A model generated the notes under the pieces. It saw nothing but the letters and a program-made list of their open reading frames with translations. It made no database searches and was not told the origin of the DNA. Source: Streptomyces plumbidurans (GTDB lineage: Bacteria > Actinomycetota > Actinomycetes > Streptomycetales > Streptomycetaceae). From it: a DNA stretch of 64,000 bases. Made by a program: the position numbers and the translations under genes. Where the stretch lies: the NCBI RefSeq assembly GCF_019857225.1, contig NZ_JAFJSY010000020.1, forward strand, positions 47,176 to 111,175, read 5' to 3'. Of the stretch, positions 24,807 to 34,027 are shown one piece after another (within the stretch, counting starts at the first letter, position 1; every line of letters starts with the position of its first letter).

Positions 24807-25091
24807 ATGAGCGAATACGGGGGACGGCGCAGTCAGGCCGAGCGGGACGCGATCACCGTCGAGATCGGATACGCGCTGTGCAGTGCGCTGTTCGCGGCGG
24901 CGGTCGTCTTCGGGGCGATCGCCGGTCCGGCGCTGCTCTTCGACCTGGGGCACGGCGTCGAGACCGTCCTGCTGCACACGGGACTGGTGCTCGCGCCCGT
25001 CCTGTTCTTCACCCGGGTCGTCAGCGTGCTGGTCCGTCACCGCGGGCCGGATCAGCCCAGCCAGCCGGGTCGTACCAACCCCGACTCGTAG
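24807..25091 (+). CDS. Small DUF6332-like two-helix membrane protein
   Basis: A 94-aa protein with a hydrophilic N-terminus SEYGGRRSQAERDAITVEIG and two membrane segments (about 22-48 and 54-74). The RSQAERDAITVEIGYAL stretch matches what I recall of the Streptomyces DUF6332 family, whose role is unknown. The last 40 bases overlap the end of the convergent response-regulator gene. No clear Shine-Dalgarno precedes the ATG. Confidence 0.65.
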   Translation: MSEYGGRRSQAERDAITVEIGYALCSALFAAAVVFGAIAGPALLFDLGHGVETVLLHTGLVLAPVLFFTRVVSVLVRHRGPDQPSQPGRTNPDS

Positions 25092-25717
25092 GCGAGGACG
25101 ACCAGTTGGGCCCTGTCCCGGGCGCCCAGCTTGACCATCGTGCGGCTGACGTGGGTCTTCGCGGTGAGCGGGCTGACGACCAGCCGGCGGGCGATCTCCT
25201 CGTTGGACAGGCCGATGCCGACCAGGGCCATCACCTCCCGTTCCCGCTCGGTGAGTTCGCCGAGGGCGTCGGCGGTCGCGGGCTCCTTGGAGCGGGCCGC
25301 GAACTCCGCGATCAGGCGGCGGGTCACACCGGGTGAGAGCAGCGCGTCCCCCTCGACCACCGCCCTTACCGCACGCACGAGTTCCTCCGGCTCGGTGTCC
25401 TTGACCAGAAACCCGGAGGCACCGGAACGGATCGCCTCGAAGACGTACTCGTCGAGTTCGAAGGTGGTGAGCATGACCACCTTGACGCCCTGCAGCGCCT
25501 CGTCGTCGCTGATCCGGCGGGTCGCCGCCAGTCCGTCGAGGGCCGGCATGCGGATGTCCATCAGGACGACGTCGGGGCGCAGTTCGCGCACCTTGCGCAC
25601 CGCTTCCTCACCGTCGGAGGCCTCGCCGGCCACCTCGATGTCCGGCTGCGCGTCGAGCAGCGCCCGGAAACCGGCCCGCACCAGTGACTGGTCGTCGGCG
25701 AGCAGTACGCGGATCAC
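25052..25717 (-). CDS. NarL/LuxR-type response regulator
   Basis: A 221-aa two-component regulator: receiver domain with phospho-acceptor Asp54 (VLMDIRMPALDG), acidic pocket ADDQ and conserved Lys in GFLVKDTEP, then a LuxR HTH (about 155-215, LTEREREVMALVGIGLSNEEIA). The GTG start overlaps the histidine kinase stop as GTGA, so the pair is translationally coupled. Its target promoters are not evident; the 3' end overlaps the DUF6332-like gene. Confidence 0.92.
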   Translation of the reverse strand: MIRVLLADDQSLVRAGFRALLDAQPDIEVAGEASDGEEAVRKVRELRPDVVLMDIRMPALDGLAATRRISDDEALQGVKVVMLTTFELDEYVFEAIRSGASGFLVKDTEPEELVRAVRAVVEGDALLSPGVTRRLIAEFAARSKEPATADALGELTEREREVMALVGIGLSNEEIARRLVVSPLTAKTHVSRTMVKLGARDRAQLVVLAYESGLVRPGWLG

Positions 25718-26949
25718 CGGTCGTCCTCCTTGGCCTTGACGCTCAACGGCAGTACGGCGAGCACCCGGAAACCGCCGTCCGGGCGCGGGCCCGCCTCGAT
25801 CGTGCCACCCAGGGCGGCCGCCCGCTCCCGCATTCCGGCCAGACCGTTGCCGCTGCCGCCGGCGTCGGCGCCGGTCGCGGGCCCGTCGTCGTCGATGCGC
25901 AGCCGCAGCTGCCGGTCGTCGTGTTCGACGTGCACCCGTGCCTGGCGTGAACCGGAGTGGCGTACGACGTTGGTCAGCGCCTCCTGCACGATGCGGAAGG
26001 CGGCGAGATCGGTGCCGGGCGCGAGGCGGGGCGGCTTTCCGTCGACCGCCACGGTGAGGCCCGCGCTGCCCGCCTGCTGCACCAGTTCCGGCAGCCGGTC
26101 CAGGCCGGGCGCCGGGGCCCGCGGCGCGTCTCCCGGTGCGCGGAGCGTGTCGAGGACCTGGCGGACCTCGCCGAGCGCCTCCTTGCTGGCGGCCTTGATG
26201 GTGGTGAGCGCGGAGCGGGCCTGTTCGGGGTCCGTGTCGAGCAGCGCGAGGCCGACACCGGCCTGCACATTGATCACCGAGATGCTGTGCGCGAGGACGT
26301 CGTGCAGTTCGCGGGCGATGCGCAGCCGCTCCTCGTCGGCCCGCCGCCGGGCGGCCTGCGCCCGCTCGGCCCGTTCCCTGCTCCACTGCTCGCGCCGGGC
26401 GCGGGCCAGTTCCGCGAGGGCGACGATCGCCACCACCCAGGTGGCGATCACGATCTCCTGCCCCCAGGAGGCGGCCCGGTCCCCGGAGGGCGGCAGCCAC
26501 CGATACAGCCAGTGGGCCACCAGCACATGCAGGGCCCACAGCATCGCCACCGCGCCCCAGGCGGCCCGCCGGTGCCCCGCGACCACCGCGCTGAAGCAGG
26601 CCAGTGCGACGGTGAGGAAGACCGGCCCGTACGGATACCCGGCGCCGAGATAGACCGTCGCCGCGGCCGCCGTACCGAACACGACGAACCGCGGATACCG
26701 CTGCCGCCACAGCAGCAGGCCCGAGCCCACGAGCAGCAGCAGACGCGCGAAGTGGTCCAGCGCCAGGCGCTCGTCGGCCTGCTGGTGCGCCGCGTAGTTG
26801 GAGCCGACGAGCACGAAGACGGTGAGCAGCACAGTGGAACGCCACGGCCAGCGGGGCGCGTGCCGCTCGTCGACCCAGCGGTTCATCCACGGCGGCCCGT
26901 ACCGCCACCACCGGGGCGGCCCGCCCCCGCGCACATCCTGCTCGTCCAT
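25714..26949 (-). CDS. Membrane sensor histidine kinase (HisKA_3/NarX type)
   Basis: A 411-aa kinase with about five to six N-terminal membrane segments (about 37-185), a short coiled coil (188-208), the dimerisation helix with His216 in ARELHDVLAHS, and an HATPase with N box EALTNVVRHSG and GNGLAGMRER. It lacks a large extracellular domain, as in membrane-sensing kinases of this class. ATG 26949 is preferred; an upstream ATG at 27006 would add 19 residues. It is coupled to the response regulator behind it. Confidence 0.9.
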   Translation of the reverse strand: MDEQDVRGGGPPRWWRYGPPWMNRWVDERHAPRWPWRSTVLLTVFVLVGSNYAAHQQADERLALDHFARLLLLVGSGLLLWRQRYPRFVVFGTAAAATVYLGAGYPYGPVFLTVALACFSAVVAGHRRAAWGAVAMLWALHVLVAHWLYRWLPPSGDRAASWGQEIVIATWVVAIVALAELARARREQWSRERAERAQAARRRADEERLRIARELHDVLAHSISVINVQAGVGLALLDTDPEQARSALTTIKAASKEALGEVRQVLDTLRAPGDAPRAPAPGLDRLPELVQQAGSAGLTVAVDGKPPRLAPGTDLAAFRIVQEALTNVVRHSGSRQARVHVEHDDRQLRLRIDDDGPATGADAGGSGNGLAGMRERAAALGGTIEAGPRPDGGFRVLAVLPLSVKAKEDDR

Positions 26950-27081
26950 GTCCGCCACGCTAGACGCAGCCGGGGCCGCGGGGCGTCCGCCGGTCGTGGT
27001 GATCACGCGTACTCCCCGGGAAGTACGCCACCACGTCGGCCCTACGGCTTTCCGCCCGGCCCTACGGCTGCCGACCGGGCC

Positions 27082-27768
27082 CTACGACAGCCCCACCCCG
27101 TGAGCCAGCCGCTCCGCCGCGTTCCTGAAGAACGCCTCGCGCTCCTCCACGACCCCGTGGAACTGGCCGAACAGCTCGAAGCCGATCAGCCCGAACAGCT
27201 GGGCCCAGGCCGCGACGAGAGCCGGTGCGGCGGCCGGCGGGAGGTCGGAGGCGAAGTCGCCGGTCATGCGCTCCGCCTCGGCCTCCAGATCGGCGGGCAG
27301 AGGGGGCAGCTGCAGGCCGGGTCCCATGCGGGCGTCGCGGACGATGCCGATCAGCACGAAGCCGACGCGGGCGGCGGCCGGGATCGTGGTCTCGGGCGCC
27401 TTGTAGCCGGGGACCGGCGATCCGTAGATCAGCGCGTACTCGTGCGGGTGCGCGAGCGCCCACTCCCGGATGGCCTCGCACACGGCGGTCCACAGCCGCA
27501 CGGGGCCGGCCTCGGCCGCCGCGGAGTGCGCCGCCTCGGCGGCCTCGCCCACGGAGTCGTAGGCGTCGATGATGAGCGCGGTCAGCAGGTCGTCGCGGCT
27601 GGGGAAGTAGCGGTAGATGGCGGAGGAGACCATGCCGAGTTCCCTGGCCACCGCGCGCAGCGAGAGCTTGGCGGCGCCCTCGGCCGCGAGCTGTCTGCGT
27701 GCCTCGTCCTTGATGGCGGCGGTGACCTCGATCCGGGCTCGGGCGCGGGCGCTGTGTGCGGTGTTCAT
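27082..27768 (-). CDS. TetR-family repressor
   Basis: A 228-aa regulator with an N-terminal HTH (about 30-50, LSLRAVARELGMVSSAIYRYF) and a TetR_C_33-like ligand domain. It is divergent from a deazaflavin-dependent reductase, and the 168-bp gap holds repeated GAGCAnTGCTC palindromes, so it most likely represses itself and that gene. The start at 27768 (MNTAHSARAR) removes an upstream 23-codon extension that would cover the operator. Confidence 0.88.
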   Translation of the reverse strand: MNTAHSARARARIEVTAAIKDEARRQLAAEGAAKLSLRAVARELGMVSSAIYRYFPSRDDLLTALIIDAYDSVGEAAEAAHSAAAEAGPVRLWTAVCEAIREWALAHPHEYALIYGSPVPGYKAPETTIPAAARVGFVLIGIVRDARMGPGLQLPPLPADLEAEAERMTGDFASDLPPAAAPALVAAWAQLFGLIGFELFGQFHGVVEEREAFFRNAAERLAHGVGLS

Positions 27769-27790
27769 GGTCAGCAAGTCTGCCACGGAT

Positions 27791-27896
27791 CGAGAGCAGT
27801 GCACACAAAACAGATCGGCGAACAAAAAAGAGAGCACTGCTCTTGCACTGGATCACCGATCCGGTGCAGACTCTTCTTCAAGCGAGAGCAGTGCTC
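27791..27896. promoter_or_regulatory. TetR operator array between TetR and reductase genes
   Basis: Three related elements: GAGAGCAGTGCAC (from 27792), the perfect 13-bp palindrome AGAGCACTGCTCT (27831-27843), and the 11-bp palindrome GAGCAGTGCTC (27886-27896). Between the last two lies a 25-bp near-perfect palindrome, 27844-27854 with 27858-27868 (one mismatch). The array spans the likely divergent promoters. Confidence 0.75.
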
Positions 27897-27936
27897 ACAA
27901 AAGGGAGCGACGCTCTCTCCGTCGATGGGAGTTCCC

Positions 27937-28386
27937 ATGTCCACACACGTCCAGAAGCCCGGCTGGTTCACGGTCAACGTCTTCAACCGCGCCGTCGCCT
28001 GGATGACCCGCCGGGGCATCAGCGTCTGGGGCTCCCGGATCCTCGCGGTCCGCGGACGCAAGAGCGGCGCATGGCGGACCACCCCGGTGAACCTGCTGAC
28101 GGTGGACGGGCAGCGCTACCTCGTCGCCCCGCGCGGCCACGTGCAGTGGACGCACAACATGCGGGCGGCCGGCGGAGGCGAGCTGCGTCTCGGCAGGAAC
28201 GTGGAGGCGTTCACCGCCACCGAGGTCACCGACGACGACAAGGTGCCGCTGCTGCGGGCCTACCTCAAGCGGTGGAAGGCCGAGGTCGGCGTCTTCTTCA
28301 ACGGCGTCGGCCCCGACTCCCCCGACGCCGAACTGCGCCGCATCGCCCCCGACCACCCCGTCTTCCGGATCACCGTCAGGAAGTGA
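27937..28386 (+). CDS. Deazaflavin (F420)-dependent nitroreductase-family protein
   Basis: A 149-aa split-beta-barrel protein of the Ddn type, which uses coenzyme F420 to reduce diverse substrates. Family features are the ILAVRGRKSGAWRTTPVN strand-turn (phosphate contact) and YLVAPRGHVQWTHNMRA. GGGAG lies 5 nt before the ATG at 27937; an ATG four codons upstream is less well placed. It is under the divergent TetR gene and overlaps the end of the convergent reductase by 11 bp. Confidence 0.85.
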   Translation: MSTHVQKPGWFTVNVFNRAVAWMTRRGISVWGSRILAVRGRKSGAWRTTPVNLLTVDGQRYLVAPRGHVQWTHNMRAAGGGELRLGRNVEAFTATEVTDDDKVPLLRAYLKRWKAEVGVFFNGVGPDSPDAELRRIAPDHPVFRITVRK

Positions 28387-29662
28387 CCCCGTCGGCCGCC
28401 GGGGCCTCGTCCCCGGCAGGCGGTTCTTGGGCCGCCGCGGACGTGTCGGTCGTCGCACGCCGGTCGAACGCGGTCAGCGCGCGATGCGCCATCGGGTGCG
28501 TACGCACGAGCTCGGCGAGGGTGGTCACGCCCCGCGTGATGTCCCTGAACGCGTTCCACGCGGGCCGGAAGCCGGTCAGCGCCGCGTGGAACAGACCGGG
28601 CCGGCGCTCGAAGGCCGCCAGCATCCGCTTGCCCACGCTCATCTCGACGCCGAGTCCCGCCCTGACCGCGAACGCGTAGTTCAGGGCCTGGCGCCGGGTG
28701 TCCACCGCGTCGTGCGCCTCGGCGATCCGCACCGCCCACTCCCCCGCGAGCCGTCCCGAGCGCAGCGCGAACGAGATGCCCTCGCGGGTCCAGGGCTCCA
28801 GCAGCCCCGCCGCGTCACCGCACACCAGAACCCGCCCACGCGAGAGCGGCGAGTCGTCGGCGCGGCAGCGGGTCAGATGGCCGGAGGAGATGCTCGGTTC
28901 GAAGCCGGCCAGGCCGAGCCGGCCGACGAACTCCTCCAAGTACCGCTTGGTGGCGGCGCCCTCGCCGCGCGCGGAGATCACGCCGACCGTGAGGGTGTCG
29001 CCCTTGGGGAACACCCAGCCGTAACTGCCGGGGATCGGGCCCCAGTCGATCAGCACCCGTCCCTTCCAGTCCTCGGCGACGGTCTCCGGCACCGGGATCT
29101 CCGCCTCCAGACCGAGATCGACCTGGTCGAGCTTGACGCCGACATGGGCCCCTATCCGGCTCGCGCTGCCGTCCGCGCCCACGACCGCGCGGGCGAGCAG
29201 CGTCTCGCCGCCCTGCAGGACGACGGCGACCGTGCGCCGGTCCGGCACCGCCGAGCCGTGCTGCTCGACGCGCTGCACGGTGACACCGGTACGCAGCTCG
29301 GCGCCCGCCTTCTGCGCGTGCTCGACCAGCTGCTGGTCGAACTCGGGCCGGTTGATCAGCCCGAACAGCATCTGGCGGGAGCGCCGGGTCCTGGTGAAGC
29401 GGCCGTTGTTCGAGAACGTCACCGCGTGCACCCGGTCGCGCAGCGGCAGTTCGAAGCCGGGCGGCAGGGCGTCGCGGGAGGGGCCGATGATGCCTCCGCC
29501 GCACGTCTTGTAGCGCGGCAGCTCGGCCTTCTCCAGCAGCAGGACGCTGCGTCCCGCGACCGCCGCCGCATAGGCCGCGGAGGCACCCGCGGGTCCCGCG
29601 CCCACCACGACGACGTCCCACACCCGCTGCACGTCGTCCGCCGAAGAGTTCTCGCTGCTCAC
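28376..29662 (-). CDS. Geranylgeranyl reductase-family FAD oxidoreductase
   Basis: A 428-aa flavoprotein with FAD motif VVVVGAGPAGASAAYAAA near the N-terminus, the family motif YKTCGGGI, and the second FAD contact VLVCGDAAGLLEPWTREGIS. Members reduce isoprenoid double bonds (menaquinone side chain, archaeal-type lipids) or act on aromatic compounds. The GTG start is at 29662. Its role is not fixed by neighbours; it is convergent with the F420-type enzyme and divergent from an M20 peptidase. Confidence 0.87.
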   Translation of the reverse strand: MSSENSSADDVQRVWDVVVVGAGPAGASAAYAAAVAGRSVLLLEKAELPRYKTCGGGIIGPSRDALPPGFELPLRDRVHAVTFSNNGRFTRTRRSRQMLFGLINRPEFDQQLVEHAQKAGAELRTGVTVQRVEQHGSAVPDRRTVAVVLQGGETLLARAVVGADGSASRIGAHVGVKLDQVDLGLEAEIPVPETVAEDWKGRVLIDWGPIPGSYGWVFPKGDTLTVGVISARGEGAATKRYLEEFVGRLGLAGFEPSISSGHLTRCRADDSPLSRGRVLVCGDAAGLLEPWTREGISFALRSGRLAGEWAVRIAEAHDAVDTRRQALNYAFAVRAGLGVEMSVGKRMLAAFERRPGLFHAALTGFRPAWNAFRDITRGVTTLAELVRTHPMAHRALTAFDRRATTDTSAAAQEPPAGDEAPAADGVTS

Positions 29663-29794
29663 GATGGTCTACTGCTCCCGATCAAGCCGCTGCCGCACCT
29701 GTCTCCCGCATCCTACGGCGGACATCGCCGCAGGCCACTGTGGGAGGATCTCGCTATCCACCCGTACAACGTCGCACCCACAAGGAGCGTGCCC

Positions 29795-31150
29795 ATGTCG
29801 TCGAACCCGGTCGCCGGGACCGTCGCCTCTCTGATGCCGAGAGCGCGGACGGAGCTCGCCGAGCTGGTGGCCTTCAAGTCGGTGGCGGACTTCGACCAGT
29901 TCCCCAAGAGCGAGAGCGAGGGCGCCGCGCGGTGGGTCGCCGACGCGCTCGCCGCCGAGGGATTCCAGGACGTGGCCCTGCTCGACACCCCTGACGGCAC
30001 CCAGTCGGTCTACGGCTATCTGCCCGGGCCGGAGGGCGCGAAGACCGTGCTGCTCTACGCCCACTACGACGTGCAGCCGCCGCTCGACGAGTCGGCCTGG
30101 ACGACTCCTCCGTTCGAGCTGACCGAGCGCGACGGCCGCTGGTACGGGCGCGGGGCCGCCGACTGCAAGGGCGGCGTGATCATGCACCTGCTCGCGCTGC
30201 GCGCCCTGAAAGCGAACGGCGGCATCCCGGTGCACGTCAAGGTGATCGCCGAGGGCTCGGAGGAGCAGGGCACGGGCGGCCTGGAGCGGTACGCCGAGGA
30301 GCACCCCGATCTGCTCGCCGCCGACACCATCGTCATCGGCGACGCGGGCAACTTCCGCGTCGGCCTGCCGACGGTCACCGCCACCCTGCGTGGCATGACC
30401 CTGGTGCGGGTGCAGATCGACACCCTCGAAGGCAATCTGCACTCCGGCCAGTTCGGCGGCGCCGCCCCCGACGCGCTGGGTGCGCTGATCCGCGTACTGG
30501 ACTCGCTGCGTGCGGAGGACGGCTCGACGACCGTCGACGGGCTGACCGGCGGGTCCGGGTGGGAGGGCCTGCAGTACGACGAGGAGCAGTTCCGCCAGGA
30601 CGCCAAGGTGCTCGACGGTGTGGAGCTGATCGGTTCGGGCACGGTCGCCGACCGCATCTGGGCGCGTCCGGCCGTCACCGTCCTCGGCATCGACTGCCCG
30701 CCGGTCGTCGGCGCCACCCCGTCCGTGCAGGCGGGCGCGCGGGCGCTGGTGAGTCTGCGGGTGCCGCCGGGTGTCGACGCGGCCGAGGCGACGAAGCTGC
30801 TGCAGGCGCATCTGGAGGCCCACACCCCGTGGGGCGCCCGGGTGCGCACCGAGCAGATCGGCCAGGGGCAGGCGTTCAGCGCCGACACCTCCAGCCCGGC
30901 GTACGCGGCGATGGCCGAGGCGATGGCGGTCGCCTATCCCGGCCAGGAGATGCAGTACGCCGGTCAGGGCGGCTCCATCCCGCTGTGCAACACCCTCGCC
31001 GCGCTCTACCCGCGTGCGGAGATCCTGCTGATCGGCCTGAGCGAGCCGGAGGCGCAGATCCACGCGGTCAACGAGAGCGTCTCGCCGGAGGAGCTGGAGC
31101 GGCTCTCGGTGACGGAGGCGCTGTTCCTGCGCAATTACGCGGCGAGCTGA
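29795..31150 (+). CDS. M20-family metallodipeptidase
   Basis: A 451-aa zinc exopeptidase of the dipeptidase/CNDP type. Metal-ligand motifs in order: LLYAHYDVQPP (His and bridging context), GRGAADCKGG (bridging Asp), EGSEEQG (catalytic and metal Glu), GDAGN, and a late HAVNE His. The central dimerisation domain begins near LRGMTLVRV. AAGGAG precedes the ATG by 7 nt. It is cytosolic with no signal peptide. A peptide importer lies 2 kb downstream on the other strand, which may be functionally linked. Confidence 0.9.
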   Translation: MSSNPVAGTVASLMPRARTELAELVAFKSVADFDQFPKSESEGAARWVADALAAEGFQDVALLDTPDGTQSVYGYLPGPEGAKTVLLYAHYDVQPPLDESAWTTPPFELTERDGRWYGRGAADCKGGVIMHLLALRALKANGGIPVHVKVIAEGSEEQGTGGLERYAEEHPDLLAADTIVIGDAGNFRVGLPTVTATLRGMTLVRVQIDTLEGNLHSGQFGGAAPDALGALIRVLDSLRAEDGSTTVDGLTGGSGWEGLQYDEEQFRQDAKVLDGVELIGSGTVADRIWARPAVTVLGIDCPPVVGATPSVQAGARALVSLRVPPGVDAAEATKLLQAHLEAHTPWGARVRTEQIGQGQAFSADTSSPAYAAMAEAMAVAYPGQEMQYAGQGGSIPLCNTLAALYPRAEILLIGLSEPEAQIHAVNESVSPEELERLSVTEALFLRNYAAS

Positions 31151-31168
31151 CCGGCTCTGCTCTCGGCA

Positions 31169-31198
31169 AAGGGCCCTCGTCCCCGGACGGGGGCTCTT
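31169..31198 (+). terminator. Hairpin terminator after the M20 peptidase
   Basis: An approximately 14-bp stem with two non-Watson-Crick positions (31169-31182 with 31185-31198) lies between the peptidase and the metallo-beta-lactamase-fold gene. Confidence 0.65.
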
Positions 31199-31212
31199 CT
31201 ACGGTCGCTGTC

Positions 31213-31917
31213 ATGGACGTCGTAGAACTGCTGCCCCGTCTCCGCCTTCTGCGCTTCCCCGTCGGCCAGGCCTATCTCTGGAGCGACGGCGACGAGGTGA
31301 CGCTGATCGACGCGGGCCCGCCGGGCGCGGGAGCGTCGATCGCGGCACTCGCGCAGTCGTCGGGGACCGTGCGCCGCATCGTGCTCACCCATTTCCACGA
31401 GGACCACGCGGGCGGGGCGGGCGAGCTCGCCGCGCTGACCGGTGCCGAAGTGCTGGCGCATCGGTCGGACGCCGCAGCGGTCCGCGGTGAGGTCCCGGGT
31501 CCACCGCCGGTGTTCGAGGACTGGGAGGTGCCGATCCACGCCGAGGTGTCCCGGCAGCTCCCCGGGGGCGACTTCGTACGGCCGTCGCACGTCACCGAGA
31601 TCGCCGACGGCGCGGTCCTCGACCTCGGCGGCGGGGCGCGGGTGATCCACACCCCGGGTCATACGCCCGGCAGCATCGCGCTCCATCTCCCGGGCGAGCG
31701 CGTGCTGTTCACGGGTGACACCGTGGCGGCGTCGCCCGTGGACGGCAGTGTGCTGCCGGGCGTGTTCAACGTCGACCGGGAGGGCAGGCTCGCCTCGTTC
31801 CACCGTCTCGCGGCACTCGACGCGGAGATCGCCTGCTTCGGGCACGGTGATCCGGTGATCGGGCACGCGGGCACGACACTTCGCCGATCGGCAGACAGAC
31901 ACCCGCTGTCACCCTGA
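31213..31917 (+). CDS. Metallo-beta-lactamase-fold hydrolase
   Basis: A 234-aa MBL-fold enzyme. The metal motif LTHFHEDHAGG is complete (HxHxDH), followed by the third His in IHTPGHTPGS, the bridging Asp in LFTGDTVA and a final His in CFGHGDPV. This is the glyoxalase-II/hydrolase branch rather than an antibiotic-resistance enzyme. Its stop is 2 nt before the start of the kinase-like gene, so the two are co-transcribed. Confidence 0.87.
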   Translation: MDVVELLPRLRLLRFPVGQAYLWSDGDEVTLIDAGPPGAGASIAALAQSSGTVRRIVLTHFHEDHAGGAGELAALTGAEVLAHRSDAAAVRGEVPGPPPVFEDWEVPIHAEVSRQLPGGDFVRPSHVTEIADGAVLDLGGGARVIHTPGHTPGSIALHLPGERVLFTGDTVAASPVDGSVLPGVFNVDREGRLASFHRLAALDAEIACFGHGDPVIGHAGTTLRRSADRHPLSP

Positions 31918-31919
31918 GC

Positions 31920-32984
31920 ATGGTGGTCATGTCCTCCGCCGCGCGTCGCGCCGCCCACACCGACCTCGCCACCACGCTGGCCCTGCTCAGCGACCGGGAG
32001 CTGGCGGACCTCGTGGCGTCGGGGACGCCCAACGGCGCCGGGATCGGGGGGCGTTCGACGCTGGTCGAGGTGGACGGCCGCCGGGTCTTCGTGAAGCAGG
32101 TGCCGCTGACGGACATCGAGCGGCGGCCCGAGAACACGCGGTCCACGGCCAACTACTTCGAGCTGCCGTCCGCGTGCCACTACGGCACCGGTCGCAGCCC
32201 GGGCTTCGGTGCGTGGCGCGAGCTGGCCGCGCACGTGATGACGACGAACTGGGCGCTGTCCGACCGCTTTTCGGGCTTTCCGCTGCTGCACCACTGGCGG
32301 GTCCTGCCGGATGCCGTGCAGCCCCTTCCCGAGGAACTGGCCGACGTGGAAGGGGTGGTCGCCTACTGGGGCGGCGCCTCCGGGGTGCGTGAGCGCATCG
32401 AGGACCTGCGGACGGCGTCGGCGAGCCTGACCCTGTTCCTGGAGTACTTTCCGCACACCCTGCACGACTGGCTCGACACACAGGTGCGCACCGACGACGC
32501 GGACCGGGTCTGCACGCGCGTGGACGCGTGGCTGGGCGCCCTGACCTCGTTCCTGTACGACCACCAACTCCTGCACTTCGACGTCCACTTCCAGAACGTC
32601 GTCACCGACGGCGAGGACTTCTGCCTCGCCGACTACGGGCTCGCCTTCGGCCCCCGCTTCCGGCTCGCCCCGCCGGAGCGCGCCTTCTTCGACCGGCACC
32701 GCGACTACGACCTCGTGTACTCCCGGACCTACCTGGTGAACTGGCTGGTCACGGCGCTCTACGGGTACGACAGGAACGAGCGGGAGGCGTTCGTGCGGGC
32801 CTGCGCGGTGGGGGCGCGCACGGACGGCATCCCGAGGACCGCAGCAGCGATCATCGCCCGTGACGCTTCCCTGACCGCGGTCCTGAACCGCTTCTTCGGC
32901 CGGCTGCGCGAGGAAGGCCGGAAGACCTCCTACCCGTACAAGGAACTGCTGCTCGCCTACAACAGCTCGACGCTCTCCGCGTAG
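31920..32984 (+). CDS. Protein-kinase-fold phosphotransferase, function unknown
   Basis: A 354-aa protein with a kinase-like fold. VFVKQV holds the candidate ATP-binding Lys, LLHFDVHFQNVV is the catalytic HxDxxxxN loop, and LADYGLAFG replaces DFG as the metal motif. The glycine-rich loop is not obvious. It could phosphorylate a small molecule (aminoglycoside/homoserine-kinase-like) or protein. It follows the MBL gene directly, and its last 28 bases overlap the end of the convergent dppF-type gene. The first of two ATGs (31920, 31929) is given. Confidence 0.65.
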   Translation: MVVMSSAARRAAHTDLATTLALLSDRELADLVASGTPNGAGIGGRSTLVEVDGRRVFVKQVPLTDIERRPENTRSTANYFELPSACHYGTGRSPGFGAWRELAAHVMTTNWALSDRFSGFPLLHHWRVLPDAVQPLPEELADVEGVVAYWGGASGVRERIEDLRTASASLTLFLEYFPHTLHDWLDTQVRTDDADRVCTRVDAWLGALTSFLYDHQLLHFDVHFQNVVTDGEDFCLADYGLAFGPRFRLAPPERAFFDRHRDYDLVYSRTYLVNWLVTALYGYDRNEREAFVRACAVGARTDGIPRTAAAIIARDASLTAVLNRFFGRLREEGRKTSYPYKELLLAYNSSTLSA

Positions 32985-34027
32985 TGGCAGGCGACCGGGT
33001 TCCCGCCGCCCCGGTCGATCAGCGCGGGCACCTCCTCGACGCAGGCCGCGCGTTGGCTCTCGGTCAGCTCGTTCGCGAACTTGGGGCAGCGGGTGCGGAA
33101 GCGGCAGCCGCTGGGCGGGCGGACCGGGCTGGGGACGTCGCCCTGGACGAGGATGCGGGTGCGGGCGCGTTCCTTGCGCGGGTCCGGGAGCGGGATGGCG
33201 GAGACCAGGGCTTGGGTGTACGGATGGGCGGGCGCGGCGAACAGGCGGCGGGCCGGGGCGATCTCGACCAGCCGGCCCAGATACATGACGGCGACCCGGC
33301 CGGCCACATGGCGCATCACCGACAGGTCGTGGGCGACGAAGAGGAACGACAGACCCAGTTCGGCCTGCAGGTCCATCAGCAGGTTGAGGACGCCCGCCTG
33401 GATCGACACGTCGAGCGCGGAGACCGGCTCGTCCAGCACGATCACTTTGGGGTGCAGGGCCAACGCCCGTGCGATGCCTATGCGTTGGCGCTGACCGCCG
33501 GAGAACTCGTGGGCGTAGCGGTTGCCGTGCTCAGGGTTGAGGCCCACCAGCCGCAGCAGCTCCCGCACTTCGCCCGCGCCGCCGGTGTCGTAGCGGCCGT
33601 GGATGCGCAGGGGTTCGGCGACGATCTCGTGGACGGACATGCGCGGGTCCAGGGAGGCGTAGGGGTCCTGGAAGACGATCTGCAGCTCACGGCGGAGCGG
33701 GCGCATCCGGCGTCTGCTCAGCGCGGTCAGCTCGGTGCCGCGGTAGCGGACCTGGCCGGAGGTCGCGGATTGCAGGCCCAGGATGGTGCGCGCGGTGGTC
33801 GTCTTGCCGGAGCCGGACTCGCCGACCAGGCCGAGGGTCTCGTTCTCGAACAGGTCGAAGGAGACCCCGCACACGGCGTGCACGTCGCCGACGCGGCGGC
33901 GTACGACGCCCCGGGACATGACCGGGAAGTGCTTGACGAGGTCGCGCACTTGGAGGACCGGTTCACCGCTGCCGCCGTGCCCCGGCAGCGGGGGCAGCGG
34001 CGCCTCGGCCCGGACGGGGGCGCTCAT
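32957..34027 (-). CDS. Oligo/dipeptide ABC transporter ATP-binding protein (DppF type)
   Basis: A 356-aa ATPase, last gene of a five-gene peptide importer. Walker A GESGSGKTTTA, signature EFSGGQRQRIGIARAL, Walker B VIVLDEPVSALDVS and H-loop FVAHDLS are all intact. The C-terminal oligopeptide-ABC tail with Cys-containing CRFRTRCPKFANE suggests the Fe-S-like motif seen in DppD/DppF. The ATG overlaps the previous stop (ATGA). Confidence 0.92.
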   Translation of the reverse strand: MSAPVRAEAPLPPLPGHGGSGEPVLQVRDLVKHFPVMSRGVVRRRVGDVHAVCGVSFDLFENETLGLVGESGSGKTTTARTILGLQSATSGQVRYRGTELTALSRRRMRPLRRELQIVFQDPYASLDPRMSVHEIVAEPLRIHGRYDTGGAGEVRELLRLVGLNPEHGNRYAHEFSGGQRQRIGIARALALHPKVIVLDEPVSALDVSIQAGVLNLLMDLQAELGLSFLFVAHDLSVMRHVAGRVAVMYLGRLVEIAPARRLFAAPAHPYTQALVSAIPLPDPRKERARTRILVQGDVPSPVRPPSGCRFRTRCPKFANELTESQRAACVEEVPALIDRGGGNPVACHYAESVELL

